From: RGIG7450 sp045648785
Lineage (GTDB): Bacteria; Bacillota; Clostridia; RUG12999
Assembly (NCBI GenBank): GCA_045648785.1
Contig: JAZROP010000018.1
Span: 1-64,000, forward strand
DNA: 64,000 nt
Direction: 5' to 3'
Shown: positions 32,586 through 40,471 of the stretch, in pieces
Layout of the letters: every line of letters begins with the position of its first letter
Numbering within the stretch: position 1 is the stretch's first letter
Translations under genes and position numbers: made by a program
The notes under the pieces: model-generated
The model's database searches: none
What the model saw: only the letters and a program-made list of their open reading frames with translations
Told to the model about the DNA's origin: nothing

Positions 32586-34790
32586 ATGAAAATTATTATG
32601 ACGCTAATGAGCCTTGATATAGGCGGCGCGGAAACCCATGTTGTGGAGCTTTCCCGTCAGCTTGCATCTCAAGGTCATGAAATAATAATAGTTGCGGCAC
32701 CGGGAGCTTACTCAGAGATAGTTTCATCTTACGGAATAAAACTTATCGATGCTCCGCTTGCCAGCCGCGATTTTAAGTCAATGAGCGTGGCTTACAAAAT
32801 ACTTCGCAAGGTTATCCGCGAGGAAAAGCCTGACATTGTTCATGCTCACGCGAGAATTCCGGCGTTTTTGTGCCATCTTGTGCGCAAAACAGTTAAGTTT
32901 AAGTTTGTAACTTCGGCTCACGGAACATATTCCACTTCTTTCCCTCTCAAGCTTTTCACTCGTTGGGGAAGCAAAACTCTTGCCGTAAGCGAAGATATCA
33001 AGCGATATCTCAAGGATAATTACGGATTGAAAAGTAAAAATATTATTGTCAGCGTTAACGGAGTGGATACAGACAGGTTTTCGCCTGACACCGCCTATGA
33101 AAGCGTTTTGCCGGAGCTTGGGTTTGACAAAAGTGCAAAACGCATAGTTTATATGAGCAGACTTAACGACGATGTCTGCAAGCCTCTTTTCCGCTTGCTT
33201 GAATTTTTCGAGGAAATTGAAACAAAACATTCCGGTCTTGAGCTTATGGTAATCGGAAACGGAAACTGTTTTGACAAAATTGCCGCAAGGGCAAAGGAAA
33301 TCAACATCCGCCTTTCCCGCAATGCTGTAGTGCTGACCGGCGCGCTGACCGATGTCCCAAAATATATAGCCGCCGCCGACATTGGTATCGGTGTTGGCAG
33401 AGCAATTCTTGAGTGTATGTCCATGGGCAAACCGGTAATTGTAGCCGGCGAGGAAGGATATATCGGTATTTTCGATCATAACACCCTTGACATTGCAGTA
33501 GAAACAAACTTTACTTGCCGTCACCGCATGGATATTCATGACGATAGATTCAAGCAGGATTTACTTACTCTGCTTGATATGTCAAACGAACAGAGGCTGA
33601 CTCTTGGTGCTTACGGCCGTAGCATTATTAAAGAAAAATATTCGCTCAGCAGTATGCTAAAGGACAATCTTGCCCTGTACGAAATGGTTTCCGGTCCCAA
33701 AAAATATGACTGCACCATTCTCGGTTATTACGGATTTAAAAACAGTGGCGACGATGCTCTGCTTTATGCTATGATAAACTCACTTCGCGAAATTTATCCG
33801 GACATTAAAATCAATGTTTTATCCTTTAATCCAAGGGAAACCTCAAAAATTTACGGCGTTGATTCTCTGTCGAGATACAACATATTCAAAACTCACCAGG
33901 CAATAAAAAATTCTGAGCTTTTTATTTTGGGTGGCGGTAGCCTTATCCAGGACGCAACCAGTACCAAATCCCTGCTTTATTATCTCTGGATGGTGCGCCG
34001 TGCAATCCGAATGAAAACGCCAGTAATGCTTTACGCTAACGGCATCGGCCCTGTTACAAAACCTAAAAACAGAAAGCTCACAAAAAAAATTTTAAATCGT
34101 GTTAATCTGATTACCCTGCGTGACGCAAATTCTCTCGCAGAACTTAAAAGTCTGGGCGTTAACAAGCCCGAATCGGTTGTAACCGCCGACCCGGTTTTTG
34201 CAGCCCAGGTAAGAAATCCTGAAAATGCGGCAAATCTGCTTAAAGAAGCGGGGCTTGGCGAAAATGAAAAGATCGCTCTTTTCTCCGTCCGTAAATGGCG
34301 TGATTTTCCGGGGGATTTTGATGATACCTTTGCAAAAATGGCAGACTATATTGCTGAAAAACATGGACTTACGCCCGTATTTCTGCCCCTTCATTATCCG
34401 TTTGATGCCTCGGTGAGCAGAAATATTATTACAAAAATGAAAAACCGTGCACTTTTCATTTCTGGCAGAACAGACATTGCCACAACCTTAAGCATTGTGG
34501 AAAAAAGCAGTCTGACGGTTTCTGTTCGTCTGCATATGCTGATTTACGCCACCCTTTCCGGTGTGCCCGGGATAGGTATTGCCTATGACCCCAAGGTTGT
34601 AGGTTTTCAGAGCTGCGTTAATCAGCCTTCCATTAATCCGTCTGATTTTACAGATGGTGCATACGAGAAAATTATTGACGAGACCCTTTTCGACATAGAG
34701 GAAACGAGCAAAAATATTCTCGAAAGTGCAGCTAAACTTAAAAAGGCTGCCGACAAAACTGCCCTTTTAGCTGAGCAGATGATGAGGTAG
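32586..34790 (+). CDS. csaB: glycosyltransferase family 4 fused to polysaccharide pyruvyltransferase CsaB
   Basis: A 734-residue bifunctional protein. Residues 1-370 form a GT-B glycosyltransferase: MSLDIGGAETHVVELSRQL, HAHARIPAFL, NGVDTDRF, YMSRLNDD and GRAILECMSMGKPVIVAG. From residue 374 (CTILGYYGFKNSGDDALLYA) to the end is a CsaB domain, with LFILGGGSLIQDATS, LYANGIGPV, ITLRDANS and SVRLHMLIYATLSGVP. CsaB adds pyruvate ketals to secondary cell-wall polysaccharide, the anchor for SLH-domain surface proteins. The fusion suggests that sugar addition and pyruvylation are coupled in that pathway. ruvX follows 4 bp later. Confidence 0.93.
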   Translation: MKIIMTLMSLDIGGAETHVVELSRQLASQGHEIIIVAAPGAYSEIVSSYGIKLIDAPLASRDFKSMSVAYKILRKVIREEKPDIVHAHARIPAFLCHLVRKTVKFKFVTSAHGTYSTSFPLKLFTRWGSKTLAVSEDIKRYLKDNYGLKSKNIIVSVNGVDTDRFSPDTAYESVLPELGFDKSAKRIVYMSRLNDDVCKPLFRLLEFFEEIETKHSGLELMVIGNGNCFDKIAARAKEINIRLSRNAVVLTGALTDVPKYIAAADIGIGVGRAILECMSMGKPVIVAGEEGYIGIFDHNTLDIAVETNFTCRHRMDIHDDRFKQDLLTLLDMSNEQRLTLGAYGRSIIKEKYSLSSMLKDNLALYEMVSGPKKYDCTILGYYGFKNSGDDALLYAMINSLREIYPDIKINVLSFNPRETSKIYGVDSLSRYNIFKTHQAIKNSELFILGGGSLIQDATSTKSLLYYLWMVRRAIRMKTPVMLYANGIGPVTKPKNRKLTKKILNRVNLITLRDANSLAELKSLGVNKPESVVTADPVFAAQVRNPENAANLLKEAGLGENEKIALFSVRKWRDFPGDFDDTFAKMADYIAEKHGLTPVFLPLHYPFDASVSRNIITKMKNRALFISGRTDIATTLSIVEKSSLTVSVRLHMLIYATLSGVPGIGIAYDPKVVGFQSCVNQPSINPSDFTDGAYEKIIDETLFDIEETSKNILESAAKLKKAADKTALLAEQMMR

Positions 34791-34794
34791 CGCA

Positions 34795-35202
34795 ATGAAA
34801 TATATAGGTATCGATTACGGCAAAGCAAGAATTGGTGTTGCAAAAAGTGATGCACTTGGGTTTTTAGCAAGTCCCGTCGGCACAATTCATGAAAAAAATT
34901 TCAGAATTCAGCTTGACAAAGTTTGCGAAATAATAGAATTGGAAAAACCGGACAAAATAATATTCGGTCTTCCTAAAAATATGGACGGAACAGAGGGCGA
35001 ATCCGCTGAGCTTATAAGGGAATTTTCCGGTAAGCTCACTGAGCGTACAGGTGTTCCTCACGAGCTTGTGGATGAACGGCTGTCAACCGTTTCTGCCCAC
35101 AGAATTTTAAATGATGTGAATATGTCCGGCAGTAAAAAGCGCAGAGATGTTGTAGATACTGTTTCTGCCGTTATAATTCTGCAGTCATATTTAGATAAAT
35201 AA
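34795..35202 (+). CDS. ruvX: YqgF/RuvX family nuclease
   Basis: A 135-residue RNase H-fold protein (YqgF), proposed as a Holliday junction resolvase and shown in E. coli to mature 16S rRNA 5' ends. The first catalytic Asp is in YIGIDYGKARIGVAKSD (Asp7). Others are in FGLPKNMDG, LVDERLSTV (Asp/Glu) and KRRDVVDTVSAVIILQ. The usual clostridial partner DUF1292 follows, 21 bp on. Confidence 0.94.
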   Translation: MKYIGIDYGKARIGVAKSDALGFLASPVGTIHEKNFRIQLDKVCEIIELEKPDKIIFGLPKNMDGTEGESAELIREFSGKLTERTGVPHELVDERLSTVSAHRILNDVNMSGSKKRRDVVDTVSAVIILQSYLDK

Positions 35203-35223
35203 AAACGAAGGGAGATATACAAA

Positions 35224-35529
35224 ATGAGTGAAGAAAACAAAGATTTTATCGCCGAGGAAGAAATGGAAACCGGCATAATTTTAACAGACGAGGATGGAAA
35301 TGAGGTTGAATTTGACCTTCTTGACAATGTTGAATATGAAGGCAATTCTTATCTTATTATGCTTCCCGCGGATGACAACGACGACGGAAATGTTGTCATC
35401 ATGCTTCTGGAAGAAGGGGAAACTGAAGAGGATGATACTCTGCTCACAGTTACAGATGAAAAAATTCTTGACGAGGTTTATGCAATTTTCAAAGAAAACA
35501 ACAAAGATTTCTTTGATTTTGAAGACTGA
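35224..35529 (+). CDS. DUF1292 family protein
   Basis: A 101-residue, very acidic protein (DUF1292/YrzB-like), commonly found next to ruvX in Bacillota. Its function is unknown. It opens with an acidic run, then IILTDEDGNEVEFDLLDNVEYEGNSYLIMLPA, a small beta domain, and closes with a helical tail (ILDEVYAIFKENNKDFFDFED). It has a strong GGGAGA ribosome site and is the last gene of the csaB-ruvX unit. Confidence 0.9.
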   Translation: MSEENKDFIAEEEMETGIILTDEDGNEVEFDLLDNVEYEGNSYLIMLPADDNDDGNVVIMLLEEGETEEDDTLLTVTDEKILDEVYAIFKENNKDFFDFED

Positions 35530-35546
35530 TTTGGTGTAAATTTCTA

Positions 35547-35575
35547 TTGTATTTTTGCCTGAAAAATGATATACT
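35547..35575 (+). promoter_or_regulatory. promoter of the probable 6S RNA
   Basis: TTGTAT (35547-35552), 17 bp, TATACT (35570-35575); predicted start about 35582, which is where the closing stem of the RNA begins. Confidence 0.6.
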
Positions 35576-35581
35576 TATTTC

Positions 35582-35790
35582 AGGAAATGAAAGTTCGCCC
35601 TGCTATGTGCGTTATGAATGGATTTACTTAAACCAACACTCTTAATACGGGAAGCTATTCTCCGGTTGCGGCGTAAATGCCCCCGCGCTTTTTGGCGTGC
35701 CAGGGGACTTATAATGTAGCCGGGATTTATCCCACCTGCTTATGCAGGTTTGAGTACACCATGATGACGGCAATGCGGGGTATATTTTCT
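35582..35790 (+). ncRNA. ssrS: probable 6S RNA
   Basis: A 315-bp stretch without a good open frame holds a promoter, a structured region and a terminator. The ends pair: AGGAAA (35582-35587) with TTTTCT (35785-35790), and CCCTGC with GCGGGG (near 35776-35780) with one G-U pair, enclosing a long rod with a central unpaired region. Blocks such as TATGTGCGTTATGA, TTAAACCAACACTC and AATACGGGAAGC resemble clostridial 6S RNA as I remember it. 6S RNA binds the housekeeping RNA polymerase and serves as a template for pRNAs. A covariance search would settle this; another structured RNA is possible. Confidence 0.65.
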
Positions 35791-35808
35791 AAAAAACAGG
35801 AAATACTT

Positions 35809-35841
35809 TAATGCAGGACACAAAATGTCCTGCATTAATTT
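35809..35841 (+). terminator. terminator after the 6S-like RNA
   Basis: AATGCAGGACA pairs with TGTCCTGCATT around a short A-rich loop, followed by AATTTTT. It separates the RNA from the DUF378 gene. Confidence 0.8.
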
Positions 35842-35859
35842 TTCATGCGGAGGTACATT

Positions 35860-36078
35860 ATGATTGATACTATTGCACTGATTCTTGTAATCGTTGGTGC
35901 TCTCAACTGGGGATCTATCGGCATTTTCGGCGTAGATGCGATCGCATGGCTGTTTGGCGGTCAGCTTTCGGTAATCAGCCGTATTATCTACACTCTTGTA
36001 GCGCTGGCAGGTATCTGGTCAATTTCCCTTCTTTTCAGAGACGAAAAGGAAACCAGCTATTCCCCGGACAGAAAGTGA
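35860..36078 (+). CDS. DUF378 family small membrane protein
   Basis: A 72-residue membrane protein (DUF378, YuzA-like). It starts MIDTIALILVIVGALNWG after GGAGG; the longer frame from 35845 would run through this site. There are two helices (about residues 3-22 and 38-58), the family motif GALNWGSIGIFGVDAIAWLFG between them, and a short charged tail. The function is unknown. A bidirectional terminator follows. Confidence 0.88.
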   Translation: MIDTIALILVIVGALNWGSIGIFGVDAIAWLFGGQLSVISRIIYTLVALAGIWSISLLFRDEKETSYSPDRK

Positions 36079-36120
36079 AAAAATGCTGTGACAAACAAAA
36101 CTTTTTGTCACAGCATTTTT
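36079..36120. terminator. bidirectional terminator between DUF378 and metY
   Basis: A perfect 17-bp stem (36079-36095 with 36104-36120) with AAAAA on the left and TTTTT on the right, which gives a T-run on both strands. Confidence 0.92.
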
Positions 36121-36123
36121 ATT

Positions 36124-37389
36124 TTAATTAAGTGCTTGTTTAATATCTTCTATAATATCATCCGCACTTTCAATACCTACGGAAAGTCTGATTAAATCAG
36201 GGTTTACTCCCGCCTCTTCCAGCTGCTTTTCACTAAGCTGACGGTGAGTGTGGCTTGCAGGATGAAGCAGACATGTTTTTGCGTCCGCAACATGCGTAAC
36301 AATAGAAACAAGATTGAGCTTATCCATAAATTTAATGGACTCTTCTCTGCCACCTTTTACTGCAAACGCAAGAACACCACAAGTACCTCCCGGCATATAT
36401 TTTTTTGCCAGTTCATGATAAGCATCACCCTCAAGGTCACCATAATGAACCCATGCTATCTTATCATGAGATTTTAAGAATTTTGCAACTGCAAGTGCGT
36501 TTTCGCAATGTCTGTCCATTCTCACATGAAGAGTTTCAAGTCCGAGGTTGAGATAAAAAGCGTTCTGAGGGGACTGAATTGCGCCAAAATCTCTCATGAG
36601 TTGAGCTGTCGCCTTGGTTATATATGCACCTTTGCCAAATCTTTCCGCATATGTAATTCCGTGATAAGACTCATCCGGTGTTGTAAGTCCGGGGAATTTA
36701 TCTGCATGTGCCATCCAGTCAAAATTGCCACTGTCTACAATGCATCCGCCAACGCCTACACCCTGACCATCCATATATTTGGTGGTGGAGTGAGTTACAA
36801 TGTCAGCGCCCCATTCAAAAGGTCTGCACTTTATTGGAGTTGCAAATGTATTATCAATAATAAGCGGTACGCCGTGAGAGTGTGCAAGGCGTGCAAATTT
36901 TTCAATATCCAGCACTGTTACCGTGGGGTTTGTTACAGTTTCGCCAAACAGAGCCTTTGTATTGGGTTTGAAGTATTTTGCAAGCTCTTCTTCAGGAAGG
37001 TCCTGGTCAACAAATGTACATTCAATACCCAATTTTTTCATAGTTACACCGAACAGATTATATGTTCCGCCGTAAATTGCTGAGGAAGCTATAAAATGGT
37101 CACCTGCTTCACAAATGTTGAAAATTGCAAAAAAGTTAGCTGCCTGGCCGGAGGATGTAAGCATAGCTGCAACGCCACCCTCAAGAGCCGCAATCTTTGC
37201 TGCTACCGCATCATTTGTAGGGTTTTGCAGCCTTGTATAAAAATATCCTTCCGCTTCAAGGTCAAAAAGCTTGCCCATCTGCTCACTTGTATCATATTTG
37301 AAAGTAGTGCTCTGATAAACCGGAACCTGTCTGGGTTCACCCTGAGAAGGTTTGTAGCCTTCGTGTAAACATTTTGTTTCTATTTTCAT
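36124..37389 (-). CDS. metY: O-acetylhomoserine sulfhydrylase (MetY type)
   Basis: A 421-residue PLP enzyme of the Cys/Met metabolism family. It makes homocysteine directly from O-acetylhomoserine and sulfide. The PLP lysine is in THSTTKYMDGQGVG. Other marks are VPVYQSTTFKYDTSEQMG, YTRLQNPTND, LTSSGQAANF, DNTFATP and the C-terminal RLSVGIESADDIIEDI. The length (about 420) favours MetY over MetB/MetC (about 380). It is monocistronic, with no SAM riboswitch or T-box in the 39-base leader. Confidence 0.93.
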   Translation of the reverse strand: MKIETKCLHEGYKPSQGEPRQVPVYQSTTFKYDTSEQMGKLFDLEAEGYFYTRLQNPTNDAVAAKIAALEGGVAAMLTSSGQAANFFAIFNICEAGDHFIASSAIYGGTYNLFGVTMKKLGIECTFVDQDLPEEELAKYFKPNTKALFGETVTNPTVTVLDIEKFARLAHSHGVPLIIDNTFATPIKCRPFEWGADIVTHSTTKYMDGQGVGVGGCIVDSGNFDWMAHADKFPGLTTPDESYHGITYAERFGKGAYITKATAQLMRDFGAIQSPQNAFYLNLGLETLHVRMDRHCENALAVAKFLKSHDKIAWVHYGDLEGDAYHELAKKYMPGGTCGVLAFAVKGGREESIKFMDKLNLVSIVTHVADAKTCLLHPASHTHRQLSEKQLEEAGVNPDLIRLSVGIESADDIIEDIKQALN

Positions 37390-37427
37390 TTAATTTACCT
37401 CCATGGACTGAATTTAATCATAGCTTA

Positions 37428-37456
37428 ATTCTACCACAGGGCATATAAAAAGTCAA
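37428..37456 (-). promoter_or_regulatory. sigma-A promoter of metY
   Basis: On the minus strand TTGACT (37451-37456), 17 bp, TAGAAT (37428-37433), with GGAGG just before the ATG. Confidence 0.65.
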
Positions 37457-37484
37457 CAAAAAAAACGGAGCGCCGCTCCGTTTT
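37457..37484 (-). terminator. terminator of the gene at 37483-37899
   Basis: AAAACGGAGC (37462-37471) pairs with GCTCCGTTTT (37475-37484), loop GCC, and on the minus strand TTTTTTTTGTTG follows. The stem overlaps the stop codon. Confidence 0.88.
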
Positions 37485-37899
37485 ATTTCACCGCATATTT
37501 TCCTTTCACCATCACCAAAACATCTGTCTCTGCAGTAATTCCTCTGCCGTCCCCAACCGGTACTATAAGAAGATGGTTTGCAGGCATATCGCTGCCGCTT
37601 GGATGGTCACCACCTAAGGTAACATCAGAAATTCCACCCTTTTCGGTAGAAAATATTGTTGCTTTACCCTGACGGAGAATCATTTCGCATCCTGCATCTC
37701 CGACAAGTTGCTGTCCTTCCTTAAGAGATACAACGCTAAAGGACATTTCCGTTTTAACAGTATTCAAAAAAACATTGTCAAGATATGATTTTGAAATCAG
37801 CGGATCTTCCTGACTACCGGTGTTTGCAAGCACCGCTGCAGTACAGATTACCACAATAACAAGTCCTGTAATAAGTCCTGTAAAAAAATGTTTTTTCAT
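37483..37899 (-). CDS. secreted protein of unknown function, conserved in Clostridia
   Basis: A 138-residue protein with an uncleaved or cleaved signal sequence (residues 5-27, GLITGLVIVVICTAAVLA). Its body has the pattern SQEDPLISKSYLDN, GCEMILRQGKATIF, GISDVTLGGDHPSG and NHLLIVPVGDGRGITAETDVLVMVKGKY. I recall the same sequence pattern in hypothetical secreted proteins of spore-forming Clostridia, but know no function. It has its own promoter overlapping the end of mazF, and a GGAGG site. Confidence 0.8.
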   Translation of the reverse strand: MKKHFFTGLITGLVIVVICTAAVLANTGSQEDPLISKSYLDNVFLNTVKTEMSFSVVSLKEGQQLVGDAGCEMILRQGKATIFSTEKGGISDVTLGGDHPSGSDMPANHLLIVPVGDGRGITAETDVLVMVKGKYAVK

Positions 37900-37950
37900 T
37901 TGTCATATCCTCCTTAGCCTAAAGATGTCGAATTTATACTGTTTTAGATA

Positions 37951-37979
37951 ATTATACAAAATTACTAAATTTCCGTCAA
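37951..37979 (-). promoter_or_regulatory. sigma-A promoter inside the end of mazF
   Basis: On the minus strand TTGACG (37974-37979), 17 bp, TATAAT (37951-37956). It drives the secreted-protein gene separately from the alr-mazEF operon. Confidence 0.7.
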
Positions 37980-38315
37980 CCCAAAGCTGACGCTGATAGC
38001 CTCATTTACAACATTCATGAGATTATCATCCAGCCTGCCTATTTTATCCTTAAGGCGGCGTTTATCAATTGTTCTTATCTGCTCCAGCAGAATAACCGAA
38101 TCCTTTGTTAGTCCATACTCCTCCGCACTTATCTCAATATGAGTGGGAAGCTTTGCCTTGTTAATCTGCGAGGTAATCGCAGCCGCAATAATTGTTGGGC
38201 TGTACTTATTTCCCACATCATTCTGAACAATTAAAACGGGACGCACTCCACCCTGTTCAGAGCCCACTACCGGACTTAAGTCCGCAAAAAATATGTCGCC
38301 TCTTTTTACAACCAA
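37965..38315 (-). CDS. mazF: MazF/NdoA (EndoA) mRNA interferase toxin
   Basis: A 116-residue ribosome-independent endoribonuclease, the same length as B. subtilis NdoA. It has VVKRGDIFFADLSPVVGSEQ, GGVRPVLIVQNDVGNKYSPT (catalytic Arg in GVRP), AAITSQ and LEQIRTIDKRRL. I start it at the TTG at 38315: GGCGGAG lies about 10 bases upstream, and MVVKRGD is the usual beginning. An ATG at 38345 lies in the antitoxin frame region and lacks a site. Start is 1 bp after the mazE stop, so toxin translation is coupled to antitoxin translation. Confidence 0.92.
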   Translation of the reverse strand: MVVKRGDIFFADLSPVVGSEQGGVRPVLIVQNDVGNKYSPTIIAAAITSQINKAKLPTHIEISAEEYGLTKDSVILLEQIRTIDKRRLKDKIGRLDDNLMNVVNEAISVSFGLTEI

Positions 38316-38316
38316 A

Positions 38317-38592
38317 TCAGTCACACTCCGCCAGTTTTTCCTCATAGCATTCTGCCTGCTGGCAGTCTGCAGGGAAACATATTTCGGCGAGTTTGAGATT
38401 TATATCAGCCATTTCGCGGTAACCATTTTTCATCTGTTCATGAAGGCGTGCCTTTTTCTGCTCTCTAATATAGAACATAACTGCACGCTGAATAAGGCGG
38501 CTGCGACTTAAATTCTCGCATGAAACCAGGTCGTCAACCTCTTGCAGCAGCGTTTCAGGTACGCTGATTAAAATTTTCTTCACTTCTGACAA
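38317..38592 (-). CDS. mazE: MazE/NdoAI ribbon-helix-helix antitoxin
   Basis: A 91-residue antitoxin. SEVKKILISVPETLLQEVDDLVSCENLSRSRLIQRAVMFY carries the strand and two helices of a CopG-like DNA-binding domain. The C-terminal half, which should wrap the toxin, is richer in charged residues. I start it at the TTG at 38592, with AAAGGGGG eight bases upstream; the longer frame begins at another TTG (38613) without a site. alr-mazE-mazF is the standard Bacillota order. Confidence 0.88.
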   Translation of the reverse strand: MSEVKKILISVPETLLQEVDDLVSCENLSRSRLIQRAVMFYIREQKKARLHEQMKNGYREMADINLKLAEICFPADCQQAECYEEKLAECD

Positions 38593-38683
38593 CCCTTCCG
38601 CCCCCTTTCTCAAATTTAAACATCGGCTTAGTTACATTATACAACGATTTTATGTAAAATGCAAATGTAATTTAATCCAATTA

Positions 38684-39814
38684 TCATTTGAGATATATAC
38701 GCGGAACTCTTTTGCCTATCATACACAAAAGCTCATAGCTTATTGTGCCGCACAGCTTTGCGAGAAAATCAAAGCTCGTCGGGCAGCCTGGCTGACCGCC
38801 AGCAATTATAACCTCATCCTCGACCTTTATATTATTGACATTTGTAACATCTATAATACATTGATCCATACAAATTCGTCCAACAACTTTTGCATTCTGC
38901 CCATTAACTATAACGCTTGCTTTATTGCTGAGCAGACGAGTGTACCCGTCGGCATATCCGGCGGCTATCGTTGCGGCTTTCATTTTTTTGTCAGGAGCAT
39001 AAGTTCCACCATAGCTTATTTTTTCGCCCGGCTCTATATCAAACACACGGGAAACCGTGCTCTTTACCGTCATTACTGATTTAAGCTTAAGCACCGAAAT
39101 ATCCACCTCATCCGACGGCGGCATACCATAGAGTATAATTCCTGGTCGGACCATATTAAAATAATATTCGGGGAAATTCACTATCCCCGCGCTGTTACAC
39201 GCGTGCTTAATCGGTATTTTTATCCCCTGACTTTCAAGTTTGGAAACAAGCCAAATAAATCGTTTCGCCTGCATATCAGTATATTCGCGATTTTCCTCAT
39301 CGGCACAGGAAAAATGAGTGAAAATCCCTTCAATTTCAATGCCCGGCAGCTTGCTGATTTTCTCAATTTCCGCTACCGATTCCTCCTTACAGGCAAAACC
39401 TATTCTGTTCATTCCGCTATCAATTTTTATATGAATTTTCACGGTTTCGCCGCTCCTTGCAGCCTCATCCGAAAAATCCTTGGCTGACTCATAGCTGAAT
39501 ACCGCAGGTGTGATTTTGGCGTCCACTACTCTTTTTACATCCTCCCGGGCAGTGTAGCCAAGCAGAAGAATAGGGAAATCTATACCATCACTGCGCAGTT
39601 TTTCCGCTTCATCAACAAAGGCAACCCCCAGCATATCTGCGCCGTTTGCAACAAGCGTCTTTGCGCACTCTGTACCACCGTGTCCGTAAGCATCTGCCTT
39701 TACAACAGCAAGTACTTTTGTTTTTTCACCAACAAAATCCTTTATATTTTCAATATTATTCTTCAGGACGGCAAGATTTACCTCTGCCCATGTTCTTCTG
39801 GTGTAATTTTTCAT
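38684..39814 (-). CDS. alr: alanine racemase
   Basis: A 376-residue PLP enzyme that interconverts L- and D-alanine for peptidoglycan. PLP binds Lys39 in VVKADAYGHGG. The second catalytic Tyr is in GEKISYGGTYAPD. RPGIILYGMPPSD and the barrel segment IDSGMNRIGF are present. It sits between a GerS/YdcC-like lipoprotein and mazE. In spore-formers the alr next to this lipoprotein can be a sporulation-stage copy, so a second alr elsewhere would not be surprising. Confidence 0.96.
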   Translation of the reverse strand: MKNYTRRTWAEVNLAVLKNNIENIKDFVGEKTKVLAVVKADAYGHGGTECAKTLVANGADMLGVAFVDEAEKLRSDGIDFPILLLGYTAREDVKRVVDAKITPAVFSYESAKDFSDEAARSGETVKIHIKIDSGMNRIGFACKEESVAEIEKISKLPGIEIEGIFTHFSCADEENREYTDMQAKRFIWLVSKLESQGIKIPIKHACNSAGIVNFPEYYFNMVRPGIILYGMPPSDEVDISVLKLKSVMTVKSTVSRVFDIEPGEKISYGGTYAPDKKMKAATIAAGYADGYTRLLSNKASVIVNGQNAKVVGRICMDQCIIDVTNVNNIKVEDEVIIAGGQPGCPTSFDFLAKLCGTISYELLCMIGKRVPRIYLK

Positions 39815-39823
39815 TGTATTTCC

Positions 39824-40420
39824 TCAAAAATTAAAAATTTCATCTGCAATATCTTTGTTTATTTCAAAAGAAAGGTATTCTATTGCGGTATAGGTTTTAC
39901 CGTCCCTTCCTTTAATTTCAAGTGTAACCGGCATCATATCTGCCGCTCGAATTTTCAGTTCTGCCACCGCCTTGTAGGGATTTGCAAGCCCCGTTTCCAC
40001 CGTAAGAGTCAGAAATTCTTCTTCTCCTCCCGATTCCATTGCAGCAGTAGTTATTTCACCTTGATAATAAGCGGCAACAACATTTTGCAAAAACATATAA
40101 TCCACATCAGTTTTAGGGAGTTGTTCCGCCCGGACAATCTGCCCAGTTAAAGCATTTTTCACACACATGCTGCCATCTGACACAACGGTTACCAGCTCTT
40201 GCGATTCTGTTCTCATTTTATCGGGAGATTTGAAATACTGAACCGCTGTATATTCATTACTATTGCTGTTTGAATAGGATGTAATCTTTACCTCTGCCAT
40301 AAAAGATGTCATATTTGAAAATGTGTCATAACACCGTTTGTTGACATCCGCTGACGGCAATTTCCCGCAACCGCAGAACATACACGCACATAAAATTATG
40401 GTGACAATTACTTTTTTCAT
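39824..40420 (-). CDS. GerS/YdcC-like sporulation lipoprotein (LolA-like fold)
   Basis: A 198-residue lipoprotein: signal peptide with a lipobox ending in CMFCGCG (likely lipidated Cys near 16-18), then a LolA-like beta half-barrel (MTSFMAEVKITSYSN; YTAVQYFKSPDKMRTES; FLTLTVETG; MPVTLEIKGRDGKTYTAIEYLSFEIN). In C. difficile the lipoprotein GerS, needed for cortex modification during germination, is encoded next to alr2; in B. subtilis YdcC is next to alr. Sequence match by eye is moderate; the position is the strong clue. Confidence 0.7.
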   Translation of the reverse strand: MKKVIVTIILCACMFCGCGKLPSADVNKRCYDTFSNMTSFMAEVKITSYSNSNSNEYTAVQYFKSPDKMRTESQELVTVVSDGSMCVKNALTGQIVRAEQLPKTDVDYMFLQNVVAAYYQGEITTAAMESGGEEEFLTLTVETGLANPYKAVAELKIRAADMMPVTLEIKGRDGKTYTAIEYLSFEINKDIADEIFNF

Positions 40421-40471
40421 ACAAAAAATCCTCCAAATTCAGGTTAACCTTATAATCCGGAGGCTGTTTTG

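Noticed and set aside
32778..33539. A 253-codon open frame antisense to the glycosyltransferase domain
   Set aside because: The sense strand is an obvious GT4 domain; the antisense product has no recognisable motif.
37390..37456. SAM riboswitch or T-box before metY
   Set aside because: The leader is too short and has no matching motifs.
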